Source of the DNA: Thermoanaerobaculia bacterium
GTDB taxonomy: Bacteria; Acidobacteriota; Thermoanaerobaculia; Multivoradales; JAIOJS01
DNA length: 64,000 nt
Direction: 5' to 3'
Assembly: GCA_030429235.1 (NCBI GenBank)
Contig: JAUIDB010000014.1
Span: 62,001 to 126,000, forward strand
Shown: in pieces, positions 10,645 through 18,557 of the stretch
How the letters are laid out: each line of letters begins with the position of its first letter
How positions within the stretch are numbered: the stretch's first letter is position 1
The notes under the pieces: model-generated
Database searches by the model: none
The model's input: only the letters and a program-made list of their open reading frames with translations
Told to the model about the DNA's origin: nothing
Translations under genes and position numbers: made by a program

Positions 10645-11094
10645 TCAGCTGTAGGTCTTGGTTTCGGTCGTTTCGACCCCTTGGTACTTGCTGGGACACT
10701 TCACCAACAGCTTGTCTGCCTGGAAGAGGTCCTGCTCACGGTCGTAGCGACCGATGGCCACGATGCTGATCGCCTCTTCGAAGTTGGCCGGCTTCAGGCC
10801 CTCGTAGCGGACCCTGAGGGTCTCTTCGGTACCTTCTTCGCTCAGGGTGAAGAGTAGAGCCTCGCCCTCTCGATCGTAGTTGCTGCTGTCGGCGACCAGC
10901 GCCCCGGCAATCTGTAGGGTCCGGGACTGCCGCTGCGCCTGGTCGAACGAGACGTAGGGGGTCAGCGTCTCGCGGAACGAGTTCAGGGCAAAGCCGGCAA
11001 AGGCGACCAGGAGCAGGGTGCCGAGAATGTAGAGCGTCCGACGCGATTGTCGCGACGAAGCAGGGTTGGGAGATTGAGGTTTCGAGTCCGTCAT
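10645..11094 (-). CDS. ccmE: periplasmic heme chaperone CcmE, cysteine-type variant
   Basis: CcmE (149 residues) covalently carries heme from CcmC to CcmF. It has a short cytoplasmic tail, one membrane anchor (about 20-38) and an OB-fold beta domain. The canonical heme-binding histidine of the HxxxY motif is replaced here by Cys133 in CPSKY (Cys133, Tyr137). A CxxxY version is known from some archaea and sulfate-reducing Deltaproteobacteria, where the cysteine binds heme and where CcmH is often absent. This gene cluster fits that pattern. The ATG overlaps the ccmD stop (ATGA). Confidence 0.92.
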   Translation of the reverse strand: MTDSKPQSPNPASSRQSRRTLYILGTLLLVAFAGFALNSFRETLTPYVSFDQAQRQSRTLQIAGALVADSSNYDREGEALLFTLSEEGTEETLRVRYEGLKPANFEEAISIVAIGRYDREQDLFQADKLLVKCPSKYQGVETTETKTYS

Positions 11095-11198
11095 CGGTCA
11101 TCCTCCGAACGGCTGAGTCGGGCTTCCAGGCGGAGAAGATAGAGGAAGATGAACGTCCAAGCCGCCAGGTTGAGGCCGACGAGCCACAGGTTATTCAT
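11091..11198 (-). CDS. ccmD: CcmD-like small membrane protein (35 aa)
   Basis: This tiny gene fits exactly between ccmC and ccmE with ATGA overlaps at both ends. It encodes 35 residues: one hydrophobic span (about 4-22, LWLVGLNLAAW then IFLYLL) and a charged C-terminus (RLEARLSRSEDDR). CcmD is a single-span protein needed to release holo-CcmE from the CcmABC complex and always lies at this position. The sequence itself is too short to be diagnostic; position, size, topology and double overlap make the call. Confidence 0.8.
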   Translation of the reverse strand: MNNLWLVGLNLAAWTFIFLYLLRLEARLSRSEDDR

Positions 11199-11866
11199 GA
11201 TACCAGCTCCTCACTCTCTCGGTGCATTCTGAGAGTGGAGATGCGGATTTGTAGTCGGTGCAGCCAGAAGAAGAGGGCCGTGAACCCGACGGTCGCGGCG
11301 AGCAGAACCTGGAGCATGCGACTCTCCATATCGACCGAGCCTCGCTGGTTGATCACCGAATCGGGGTGCAGCGTGAACTCTACGATCCTTGGCAGCACGA
11401 AAAAGAAGAACGGCGAAACGACCAGTCCGAGCACCGCGTACACCGAGGCGAGCCGGGCCCGGGTCGAGGGGTCCTCGATCGCATCTCGAAGCACCAGATA
11501 GGCAGCGTAGAACACCAAGACGATCACGATCGAAGCCTGGCGCGGATCCCAGTTCCAGTAGGCGCCCCACATCACGCGGGCCCAGATCGCTCCGGTGACG
11601 GTGGCCAGGACGCAGAACAGGAGACCCAGCTGCACCGCCGCCTCGGCGGCGCGATCCTGCGCCGGATCTCGTCTAGCGAGGTAACGAATGGCGTGGACCC
11701 CCGCGGTAATGAAGGCGACGAAGGAGCACCAGGCCATGGGGACGTGGAAGAAGAGGATCCGACTGGACTGGCCGACGAATCCCTCGGCCAACGGGGCGTA
11801 GAGAAATGCTCCGACGATGCAGAGGGCGATCCACAGCCAAAGGGACCAGCGCAGGAGAGTCTTCAT
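11195..11866 (-). CDS. ccmC: heme handling protein CcmC
   Basis: CcmC (223 residues) loads heme onto CcmE at the outer face of the inner membrane. Six hydrophobic segments are visible, together with the tryptophan-rich WWD motif WGAYWNWDPRQAS and the conserved histidine in FFHVPMAW. Length is normal. It is the third gene of the minus-strand ccm operon, between ccmB and ccmD. A short histidine- and serine-containing tail follows the last span. Confidence 0.93.
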   Translation of the reverse strand: MKTLLRWSLWLWIALCIVGAFLYAPLAEGFVGQSSRILFFHVPMAWCSFVAFITAGVHAIRYLARRDPAQDRAAEAAVQLGLLFCVLATVTGAIWARVMWGAYWNWDPRQASIVIVLVFYAAYLVLRDAIEDPSTRARLASVYAVLGLVVSPFFFFVLPRIVEFTLHPDSVINQRGSVDMESRMLQVLLAATVGFTALFFWLHRLQIRISTLRMHRESEELVS

Positions 11867-11903
11867 CGAGTTCGGGTTCCGAGGGAGCTAGGGGAGACCG
11901 AGT

Positions 11904-12575
11904 CTAGGGGTTCCAGATCACCGGAAAGAGCATCAACCCGGCGACGATCAGAGATGCATCATATAGCAGCAGCTGTTCCGCGACACCGGGAGGCAGGGAG
12001 CCGGCCACTGCGCCCCGGGTCAGTTCGACCGCCAGCAGCAGGAGGGGGATGAGCAGGGGAAAGGACAGCACCGGGAAGAGCGCTCCGCGTCCGCGGGCCT
12101 GGGCCACCATCGCCGCCACCAGCACGCTAGCGGTGCCAAGCCCGAGAGCTCCCAGGACGAGCGCTGTCACCAGCATCGCGGCGTCGGCGATCTCCAGGCC
12201 CATGAGGGCGAGGAACAGTGGTGTCAGCAGGAGTTCGAGTCCAACGAGCAGCGCCACCGCGAAGGCGCACTTGCCGGCGAAGACGGCCGAGGGAGCCGCC
12301 GTGAGCCGGAGGGCGGCGGCGGTATGCCCCTCCTCTTCGGCCACGAAGCAACGGGGCAGCCCGGCGGCAGCGGCGAAGAGCAGGATGATCCAGAGAATCA
12401 CGGGCAGGGTCGAGGTTCGGGTTTCGGCCGACACTCCAGCGGGACCGAGAGCGAGGCTGACCGTGAGCAAGGTCGAAACTGCAAACAGGGCGATGGTATG
12501 GAGGGCATGCCGAGTGCGAAGCTCGGTGCGCCAGTCCTTGACGAAGACGGCTCGCACCTGGCGGAACCACCACAT
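11904..12575 (-). CDS. ccmB: heme exporter subunit CcmB
   Basis: CcmB (223 residues) is the membrane component paired with the ATPase CcmA; together they drive release of heme-loaded CcmE from CcmC. The start chosen is ATG 12575 (MWWFRQVRAVFVKDWRTELR), the usual CcmB N-terminus with an amphipathic basic helix before the first span. The longer open frame upstream runs through ccmA in another phase and is not real. About six membrane segments follow. The start lies at the end of the ccmA coding region, so the two are translationally coupled. Confidence 0.9.
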   Translation of the reverse strand: MWWFRQVRAVFVKDWRTELRTRHALHTIALFAVSTLLTVSLALGPAGVSAETRTSTLPVILWIILLFAAAAGLPRCFVAEEEGHTAAALRLTAAPSAVFAGKCAFAVALLVGLELLLTPLFLALMGLEIADAAMLVTALVLGALGLGTASVLVAAMVAQARGRGALFPVLSFPLLIPLLLLAVELTRGAVAGSLPPGVAEQLLLYDASLIVAGLMLFPVIWNP

Positions 12576-13207
12576 CACGCCCCGCCTCCGCTTCGGGTCG
12601 GGTCGAGGACCAGGCGTCGGCCTGACGCGAGTCCCAGGTCGATCGGGCTGGCGACGATCGCCATACCCCCAGCCTCTAGGTGCTGCCGGAGCAGCGCCCG
12701 GGTGGCGTCCTCGCCCGCGGAGTCGAGGTTCTGGAAAGGTTCGTCGAGCAGGAGCATCCCCGGGCGGTGCTGCAGGGCAAAGGACCAACGAAGTCGCTGC
12801 AGCATGCCCGAGGACAGCGCTCCGACCAAACGCTGCGGGGGGACCCCCAGCCGTTCCAGGATTTCGACGGCGGGATCCTCGGCCAGGCCTCGTAGTCGAG
12901 CGAAGAAGTCGAGGTTCTCCGCGGCCGACAGCGCTTCGTAGAAGGACAGGTCGGGACCGACCCAGCCGACGCCACGACGCCGGGCCACGTCATCGAGTTC
13001 CCTACCCTGGTCGATCCACTGTATCGAACCCGCTTGCGGCCGTTGGAGTCCGGCCAGGCAGCGGATCAGCGTGCTCTTCCCTGAGCCGTTACTCCCCTCG
13101 ATGAGGAGCATCTCACCGCTCTCGGTGGTGCCGGCAACCCTGTCGAGAACCCGCCGCGGGCCGTAGGAGTAGGTCAGTTGATCGAAACGAAACGAGGAGG
13201 TCGACAC
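12575..13207 (-). CDS. ccmA: heme exporter ATP-binding subunit CcmA
   Basis: CcmA (210 residues from the GTG at 13207) is the ABC ATPase of the Ccm system. It has Walker A GSNGSGKST, an LSSGM signature segment and Walker B MLLLDEPFQNLD. An ATG at 13270 would add 21 residues with no family counterpart. The GTG at 13207 instead follows a TATACT box by exactly six bases, which suggests a leaderless mRNA beginning at that GTG. It is the first gene of the ccmABCDEF unit, divergent from the HEAT/cyclophilin gene. Confidence 0.85.
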   Translation of the reverse strand: MSTSSFRFDQLTYSYGPRRVLDRVAGTTESGEMLLIEGSNGSGKSTLIRCLAGLQRPQAGSIQWIDQGRELDDVARRRGVGWVGPDLSFYEALSAAENLDFFARLRGLAEDPAVEILERLGVPPQRLVGALSSGMLQRLRWSFALQHRPGMLLLDEPFQNLDSAGEDATRALLRQHLEAGGMAIVASPIDLGLASGRRLVLDPTRSGGGA

Positions 13208-13213
13208 CGCGGC

Positions 13214-13219
13214 AGTATA
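13214..13219 (-). promoter_or_regulatory. -10 box TATACT, leaderless start of ccmA
   Basis: On the minus strand TATACT ends six bases before the ccmA GTG, placing the expected transcription start on the start codon itself. No Shine-Dalgarno is present. Confidence 0.55.
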
Positions 13220-13220
13220 G

Positions 13221-13236
13221 CGAGCCGGCTGGCTCG
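13221..13236. promoter_or_regulatory. inverted repeat between divergent ccmA and HEAT/cyclophilin genes
   Basis: CGAGCC-GGCT-GGCTCG is a perfect 6-bp inverted repeat just upstream of the ccmA -10 box, where a -35 element or operator would lie. It could be a regulator-binding site; this is inference from position and symmetry only. Confidence 0.35.
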
Positions 13237-13264
13237 TTCGTGAGCAGTTCCCCTCTCTAGGGAG

Positions 13265-13270
13265 TATCAT
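13265..13270 (+). promoter_or_regulatory. -10 box TATCAT before the HEAT/cyclophilin gene
   Basis: TATCAT ends eight bases before the ATG at 13279, with no Shine-Dalgarno between them, so the mRNA is predicted to be leaderless or nearly so. Confidence 0.45.
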
Positions 13271-13278
13271 CAGCCGCG

Positions 13279-15465
13279 ATGAAACCTCAGGCCCTGGCGG
13301 CCCTCTTGCTGTCCTGTTTGATCGTGGGTTGTGCCTCGACCCAGTCGGGGGTCGTGTCGGCGGGTGACGAGAGGTCTCGGCCCGGCCCTCCCCCAGACTC
13401 GCTGCTGTCCGCTTCGACAGTGTCCGGCACCGAGCGCGAGATCGAACTGCTGGCTCTGCAGCGACTGCTGGTCGATCGCCAGTTGTACGAACCGTACACC
13501 GTCGAGCAGTCCCTGCTGGCGGGGCCGACAGTCCGGCTCGGTTTGGCGCGGGCCTTGGGCCAGATTACCGATTCCCGGACTTTGTCCTCGTTGGAGAGCC
13601 TGCTCCAGGACGCTTCGGTCGAGGTTCGTCGAGCCGCGGCGTTCTCGTTGGGCCAGCAAGAACCGGGGAGTGACACGGGCGCGCTACGCCTGGCGTTGCG
13701 AGATGGCGACGCGGTGGTCGGTCGGTACGCAGTGGAAAGCCTGGGAAAATGGGACTCCCCGCTGGAGTTGGTGGAGCAGGGGCTCGTCGGCCTCTCCGCC
13801 GAGGAGGCTTGGGAACGCCTACTACCGTCCCTGTTCCGTTTCGAGGAGAGCCGCACCGTGAGCCTGGCGATCCAGGCACTGGACCTGGAGGAACCGTCCT
13901 TGCGTCGTTGGGCGGCCTACGCCCTGACGCGCAACCCGCGGCCCGAGGGTCTGCCGGCGATTCGGGGTCTGCTGCAGGCTGAGTCCGCCGAGGTTCGCGG
14001 CTGGGCGGCCCGAGCCCTCGGCCGGGTTGGCGAGTCCGAAGATCTCGATCGACTTCTGCCCCGATTGAGCGATCCCGAAGCCGCCTCCGTGGTCCAGGCC
14101 TTGCGAGCCGGGGCCGCTCTGCTCGATCGGCTCGGGCTGGCGCCACCCGAAGACTGGCGGCCGGCCCTCCGTCGGCTGGTCGACGACCAACGACCCGGAA
14201 TCGGCGTGACCGCGATCGAGGCTGCGGCCGGTTGGCTACGCGACGAAGAACTCTCGCCGCGACTCACCGAACTGGTTCGATCCGAGTCCGACGCCGCCGG
14301 CCACGAGCGTCGGCGCGTCCTGGCCCTCGCTGCCCTCGTCGCCGGAGAAGAACCTCATGTCGACGAACTGGTCGAACTGCTGGCTCAGTCTCCGAGCCCA
14401 GTGCTGCGTTCGGCGGCCGCGGACGCGGCGGTTCGCCGAGGCCGCGAGGATCTGGTGGCGACACTGGCGGCCGACGGTGCACCCCGGGTGCGGGCGTCGG
14501 TGCTTTCAGGCCGCTTGGAGGTGGAGAGCGAATCGGATGCGGCCCTGATGGCGCGTCAAGCGTTTGCCGACGACGACCCGGTTGTCCGAGCCCTGGCCTT
14601 GCACTGGTTGGCCGAGCATCCGGTCGTACCCTACGAGCCCATTCTGGTCGCCCTGGGACACGCCTGGAACGAGCGCATGCTCGACGCTCGCTTGGCGGCG
14701 ATCGCCGCTCTGGAGGCGCGGGCCGAGGCTTCCACCACGGAGCGCAGCGCGATCGTGCTGGCCCTACTCGAGATGGCGGATGCACCGGAGTTTCTCTTGC
14801 GGCGACGCGTCGCGGCCGCTCTGCAGCAGTTGGAAGGAGCATCGCCTCCGGTCGGCGCCGCGGAGACCCCCTTCGCCTTGCCCGCGGCGGATCTCGAACG
14901 CAAGCTCCTCGGCATCTATCGCGACATTCTCATTGCGAGCGAAGCGGCACCGAGAGTTCGCCTCGAGACGACGCGGGGGCCCGTGGTCCTCGAGTTGCGC
15001 TGTATCGAAGCGCCGCTGACCTGCCATCGTTTTCTGCAGCTCGTCGGCAACGGCTTCTACGACGGCCTGAGATTCCACCGGGTGGTCCCCGGCTTCGTCG
15101 TCCAGGCCGGCGATCCGCGCGGTGACGGCTGGGGGGGTCCCGGCTATTCGATCCGAGACGAGATCAACCCCTTGCGCTACGAACGCGGGGTGTTGGGCAT
15201 GGCGCTTTCGGGTCCCGATACCGGTGGCAGCCAGTTCTTCCTGACGCTCGCTCCACAACCCCATCTCGATGGGGGATACACGGCGTTCGGTGTGGTCGTC
15301 TCCGGGATGGAGGTACTCGATCAGATCGAACAGGGCGACCAGATCGTCCGCTTCCGCCGTCTCGACGAATCGACGACCGCCAGGGTGTCTTCGCCGAGCC
15401 CTCTTCCCGGCTTGCAACCTTCCCTGCGGGCAGACGTAGTTAGCCGTGACCGTGGCACCCACTGA
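13279..15465 (+). CDS. HEAT-repeat lipoprotein with C-terminal cyclophilin peptidyl-prolyl isomerase
   Basis: This 728-residue protein begins with a lipoprotein signal (LLLSCLIVGC, lipobox cysteine about residue 18), so it is probably anchored in a membrane facing the periplasm. Residues of about 60-540 form a long series of HEAT-like helical repeats (SLESLLQDASVEVRRAAAFSL, RGLLQAESAEVRGWAARAL and others). The last 160 or so residues are a cyclophilin domain with FHRVVPGFVVQAGDP and GGSQFFLTLAPQPHLDG intact, so prolyl isomerase activity is likely. A scaffold fused to a foldase suggests a chaperone for exported proteins; clients are unknown. Its 3' end overlaps the downstream sigma factor by 20 nt. 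Confidence 0.85.
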   Translation: MKPQALAALLLSCLIVGCASTQSGVVSAGDERSRPGPPPDSLLSASTVSGTEREIELLALQRLLVDRQLYEPYTVEQSLLAGPTVRLGLARALGQITDSRTLSSLESLLQDASVEVRRAAAFSLGQQEPGSDTGALRLALRDGDAVVGRYAVESLGKWDSPLELVEQGLVGLSAEEAWERLLPSLFRFEESRTVSLAIQALDLEEPSLRRWAAYALTRNPRPEGLPAIRGLLQAESAEVRGWAARALGRVGESEDLDRLLPRLSDPEAASVVQALRAGAALLDRLGLAPPEDWRPALRRLVDDQRPGIGVTAIEAAAGWLRDEELSPRLTELVRSESDAAGHERRRVLALAALVAGEEPHVDELVELLAQSPSPVLRSAAADAAVRRGREDLVATLAADGAPRVRASVLSGRLEVESESDAALMARQAFADDDPVVRALALHWLAEHPVVPYEPILVALGHAWNERMLDARLAAIAALEARAEASTTERSAIVLALLEMADAPEFLLRRRVAAALQQLEGASPPVGAAETPFALPAADLERKLLGIYRDILIASEAAPRVRLETTRGPVVLELRCIEAPLTCHRFLQLVGNGFYDGLRFHRVVPGFVVQAGDPRGDGWGGPGYSIRDEINPLRYERGVLGMALSGPDTGGSQFFLTLAPQPHLDGGYTAFGVVVSGMEVLDQIEQGDQIVRFRRLDESTTARVSSPSPLPGLQPSLRADVVSRDRGTH

Positions 15466-16033
15466 ACCTACAGACAGTGAGTTGGTGGTGCGGATCCTCG
15501 AAGGGGATCACGAACTCTACTCTGAGATCGTCGATCGCTACCAAGGGCGCCTGGTCAACTTCTTGAACCGCCTGCTTCGGAACATGGAGGCAGCCCACGA
15601 TGTGGCGCAGGATGTCTTTCTCAAGGTCTTCAATGCTCTGGATCGCTTCGATCCAAAGTACAAGTTCTCGACCTGGATCTTCCGCGTCGCTCACAACCAG
15701 GCGATCGACGAGATTCGCAAGCGACGTATCAAATGGGTGTCGCTGCAACGCAAGGATTCGTCTGACGACAGCGAGTACGAGTGGGAGATTCCAGATCACA
15801 ACGCGTCCCCGTACCGAGATCTGCGCAATCGAGAGCGGGGCGATGCGATCCACGAGGCGATCGATGCCCTGCCGGCCGACTACCGGGAACTCGTCGTCCT
15901 CCGTCACTACGGTGAACTGTCGTACGACGAGATTGCCCAACTCAAAGAGATGCCTCTGGGCACCGTCAAGAACAAACTTTTTCGTGGCCGACAGATGCTC
16001 AAGGAGCAGCTGACAGAGTACCTGGGAGACTGA
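15446..16033 (+). CDS. ECF RNA polymerase sigma factor (RpoE-like)
   Basis: This 195-residue protein has sigma region 2 (YQGRLVNFLNRLLRN, AHDVAQDVFLKVFNAL, FSTWIFRVAHNQAID) and region 4 (ALPADYRELVVLRHYGELSYDEIAQL with the helix-turn-helix GTVKNKLFRGR). It therefore directs RNA polymerase to a specific promoter set. The start is GTG 15446, 20 nt inside the end of the cyclophilin gene, which ties the two together. The next two genes encode a membrane protein with the layout of an anti-sigma factor and a membrane protein with beta-helix repeats. Envelope-stress regulation is a reasonable guess. Confidence 0.9.
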   Translation: MTVAPTEPTDSELVVRILEGDHELYSEIVDRYQGRLVNFLNRLLRNMEAAHDVAQDVFLKVFNALDRFDPKYKFSTWIFRVAHNQAIDEIRKRRIKWVSLQRKDSSDDSEYEWEIPDHNASPYRDLRNRERGDAIHEAIDALPADYRELVVLRHYGELSYDEIAQLKEMPLGTVKNKLFRGRQMLKEQLTEYLGD

Positions 16034-16037
16034 CCGA

Positions 16038-16634
16038 ATGGACAACCGATCCAACGACTTGTACGAGCTTCTCGATCTGGCAGGCGACCATGCCCTGTCC
16101 GGTACAGAGAAGGCTCGTCTCGAGGCGGCGGTTGCCGCCTCGCCCGAACTGCAGGCCGAAGCGTTGCGGACGTCTCGGCTGCACGATCTTCTTCGGGAGA
16201 GCCGAGTGGTTCCTCGCGAGGGTTTCCGCGCCCAGGTGATGGCGCGCCTACCGGCTCATCCTGCTTGGGCTCCGGCTCCTGCGGTTTCCGGCGCGGCGCG
16301 CTGGCGTCTGCCCGTGGCCGCCCTGCTGTTCCTGGCGGTCGCCGCGGCACTGCTGATCGGTCTCGATCCCCGCGGCATGGAGTCTGCGGCGTCGGCGAGC
16401 GGCCTGATCGCGGCGATCGGTGGCATGCTCAGCTCCACCCTGTTGGCCGGGGCTGGTCTGATTGGCGCCTCATGGCGCGGAGTGGGAATGGCCTTGGGAG
16501 AGGCGCTCACCCTGCCGCAGCAGGTCGTCTTTGGAGTGGCCGTAGTTGGTCTCAACCTCCTGCTGTTCCGACTGGTACGCCGCAGTCGTCAGCTTCGCGC
16601 CGCCCAGCGTTCGGGGGTAGACTCCGACAGGTGA
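16038..16634 (+). CDS. probable membrane anti-sigma factor
   Basis: This 198-residue protein directly follows the ECF sigma gene (4-nt gap). Its N-terminal 75 residues are helical and cytoplasmic-looking (LYELLDLAGDHALSGTEKARLEAAV), like the sigma-binding domain of anti-sigma factors, but lack the zinc-binding HxxxCxxC motif. Three hydrophobic stretches follow (about 92-108, 118-140, 160-178), then a basic tail. Function is inferred mainly from position and architecture. Its stop overlaps the GTG of the next gene (GTGA). Confidence 0.6.
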   Translation: MDNRSNDLYELLDLAGDHALSGTEKARLEAAVAASPELQAEALRTSRLHDLLRESRVVPREGFRAQVMARLPAHPAWAPAPAVSGAARWRLPVAALLFLAVAAALLIGLDPRGMESAASASGLIAAIGGMLSSTLLAGAGLIGASWRGVGMALGEALTLPQQVVFGVAVVGLNLLLFRLVRRSRQLRAAQRSGVDSDR

Positions 16635-17590
16635 GAACCAGCGACAGCGATGGCGGACGCCGCCGACGGGTCCGCGGCATCCGGCTCTTGGGAGGCAGCC
16701 TCCTGGCCATCGCATGGCTGGTCTCGGCACCAGGGTCGGCCAGTGAGGCCCTTAGAGAGCCTAAACCCGCTCTCCATCTGGAGGAGGGGACCCTGGCGCG
16801 GAGCCAACTCGTAGCGTTAGGGCGTGATCTCCTGGTCGAGGGCGAGGCGCTTTCCGACGTCGCCGTGGTGCAGGGTTCCGCCCGCATTGTCGGTTCGGTG
16901 GCCGGCGACGTCATCGTGCTCAGTGGTGATGTCGCCCTGGCTTCGGGAGCGCGGGTCGGAGGAGACCTGTTCGTGCTCGGGGGAGAGATCACGGCCGCTC
17001 CCGGCAGCGAGATCGAGGGTCGCTCGGTGGCCTACCCCACCGTCGCCCAGGCCTGGATGACCCTAATGGAAGGCCCTAGCCTCGGAGCGGATGCGACCTC
17101 ACCCGTCGTGATCGGGGCCAAGATCGCTCTCGTGGGTGCCTGGCTGGTGCTGGCCCTCGTGCTGTTCGCGACCGCCGGACGCGAGGTGGTCGCCACCTCG
17201 GAAGCCGTTAGTAGCTCCCCCTTCCGGAACTTCGCCATCGGCTTGACGGCGGTGAGTGCACTGGTGCTCACGGCGGTTTTCGTCAGCTCGTTCTCGGCTT
17301 CGATCCTCGGGATCCCGATGCTCTTCCTGGTGGGACTCTTCGCTCTCTTGCTGAAGCTCTGGGGCATGACGGCCGTGTTCCACGCGGTGGGGGTCTGGGT
17401 CGGCCGGCGCTTCGGCCAGGACCGCGTACTTCCCGTCAACGCCGCGACGATCGGTCTGCTCCTACTCGGCACCGCAAAGCTGCTGCCCTTCGTCGGCGTT
17501 TGGACCTGGACGGTCGCGACCCTGATCGGGGTGGGAGCTGCCTTCGCGACCAAGTTTGGTCGGGACGAGCCCTGGCTTCAGACCGCCTGA
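16631..17590 (+). CDS. membrane protein with bactofilin/beta-helix-like repeat
   Basis: Starting at GTG 16631, which overlaps the previous stop, this 319-residue protein has a basic N-terminus and a signal/anchor (LLGGSLLAIAWLVSAPGSA). It continues with a run of short beta turns (VQGSARIVGSVAGDVIVLSGDVALASGARVGGD, read in pieces) like the right-handed beta-helix of polymer-forming bactofilin-type domains, and then about five membrane spans. It is probably an envelope protein co-regulated with the upstream sigma and anti-sigma genes. No catalytic motif is evident and the exact role is unknown. Confidence 0.6.
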   Translation: MRTSDSDGGRRRRVRGIRLLGGSLLAIAWLVSAPGSASEALREPKPALHLEEGTLARSQLVALGRDLLVEGEALSDVAVVQGSARIVGSVAGDVIVLSGDVALASGARVGGDLFVLGGEITAAPGSEIEGRSVAYPTVAQAWMTLMEGPSLGADATSPVVIGAKIALVGAWLVLALVLFATAGREVVATSEAVSSSPFRNFAIGLTAVSALVLTAVFVSSFSASILGIPMLFLVGLFALLLKLWGMTAVFHAVGVWVGRRFGQDRVLPVNAATIGLLLLGTAKLLPFVGVWTWTVATLIGVGAAFATKFGRDEPWLQTA

Positions 17591-17671
17591 CGGCGGCCTC
17601 CCGGCATCAGTCCTTGCTCCAGGGCAGCCCTTGCCGTAGGCTCGGCCGTTGACCGAATAGGAGGAAGAACC

Positions 17672-18529
17672 ATGTCTAGTGATAATAGTTTTGGCGTCGT
17701 CGGAGCGGGGACGATGGGCCACGGGATTGCCCAGGTGGCAGCGCAGGCGGGATTCGAGGTAACCCTGGTCGATCTGTCGGCGGACGCTCTAGAGCGGGCC
17801 GAGCAGGGGATCGCCAAGAGTCTGGCTCGCTTGGTCGCCAAGGAGCGTTTGACTGAGGAAGCCAGCGCTGCGGCCCGGGAGCGGATCCGCACCAGTCAGT
17901 CGCTGGAAGATCTGGCTGGTTGCGGGCTGGTGGTGGAAGCGGTCGTCGAGCGAGAGAACGTGAAGACGCAGGTACTGGCTGAACTGGAGAGAATCTGCGG
18001 CGACGAGACGATCCTGGCGACCAACACCAGTTCGATTTCGATCACTCGTCTTGCGGCGGCCACCCGGTGTCCCGAACGGGTCATCGGCATGCACTTCATG
18101 AACCCGGTTCCCGTGATGAAGCTGGTCGAGATCATCCGGGGTCTGGTGACCTCCCAGAGCACCTACGACGCGGTCAAGGCGACCACCGAGCGTCTCGGAA
18201 AGATCCCGGTCGAAGTGCACGATGCGCCGGGCTTCGTCTCCAATCGAGTCCTGATGCCGATGATCAATGAGGCGGTCTTCTGCCTCTACGAGGGGGTGGG
18301 GGAAGCAGAGGCCATCGACTCGGTGATGAAGCTAGGCATGAACCACCCGTTGGGACCGCTCGCTCTGGCCGACCTCATCGGCCTCGACGTATGCCTGGAC
18401 ATCCTCCGCGTCCTGCAGGATGGGTTCGGTGATCCGAAGTACCGCCCCTGTCCCCTTCTGGTCAAGATGGTGGACGCCGGTCACCTGGGCCGAAAGAGCG
18501 GTCGCGGCTTCTACGATTACTCGAGCTGA
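17672..18529 (+). CDS. 3-hydroxybutyryl-CoA dehydrogenase family protein
   Basis: This 285-residue NAD-dependent dehydrogenase has the Rossmann motif [13 protein letters not shown], the catalytic histidine region [18 protein letters not shown], the conserved NTSSISIT and the C-terminal dimerisation/substrate domain ([32 protein letters not shown]). It oxidises (or, in synthesis, produces) 3-hydroxyacyl-CoA, most likely short chain, in fatty-acid breakdown or butyrate/PHB metabolism. A strong AGGAGGAAG Shine-Dalgarno precedes the ATG. Neighbours do not belong to the same pathway, so the physiological direction is open. Confidence 0.9.
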   Translation: MSSDNSFGVVGAGTMGHGIAQVAAQAGFEVTLVDLSADALERAEQGIAKSLARLVAKERLTEEASAAARERIRTSQSLEDLAGCGLVVEAVVERENVKTQVLAELERICGDETILATNTSSISITRLAAATRCPERVIGMHFMNPVPVMKLVEIIRGLVTSQSTYDAVKATTERLGKIPVEVHDAPGFVSNRVLMPMINEAVFCLYEGVGEAEAIDSVMKLGMNHPLGPLALADLIGLDVCLDILRVLQDGFGDPKYRPCPLLVKMVDAGHLGRKSGRGFYDYSS

Positions 18530-18557
18530 GGCTCCTCACCGACGGAGAACACCGCCC

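Noticed and set aside
8800-10857. 685-codon open frame on the plus strand
   Set aside because: It lies antisense to ccmF and into ccmE. Composition is Gln/Glu/Arg/Gly-rich with no family sense, as expected from reverse reading of high-GC membrane-protein codons.
12049-13104. 351-codon plus-strand frame across ccmA/ccmB
   Set aside because: Antisense to two well-supported genes, low-complexity Arg/Ser/Pro composition.
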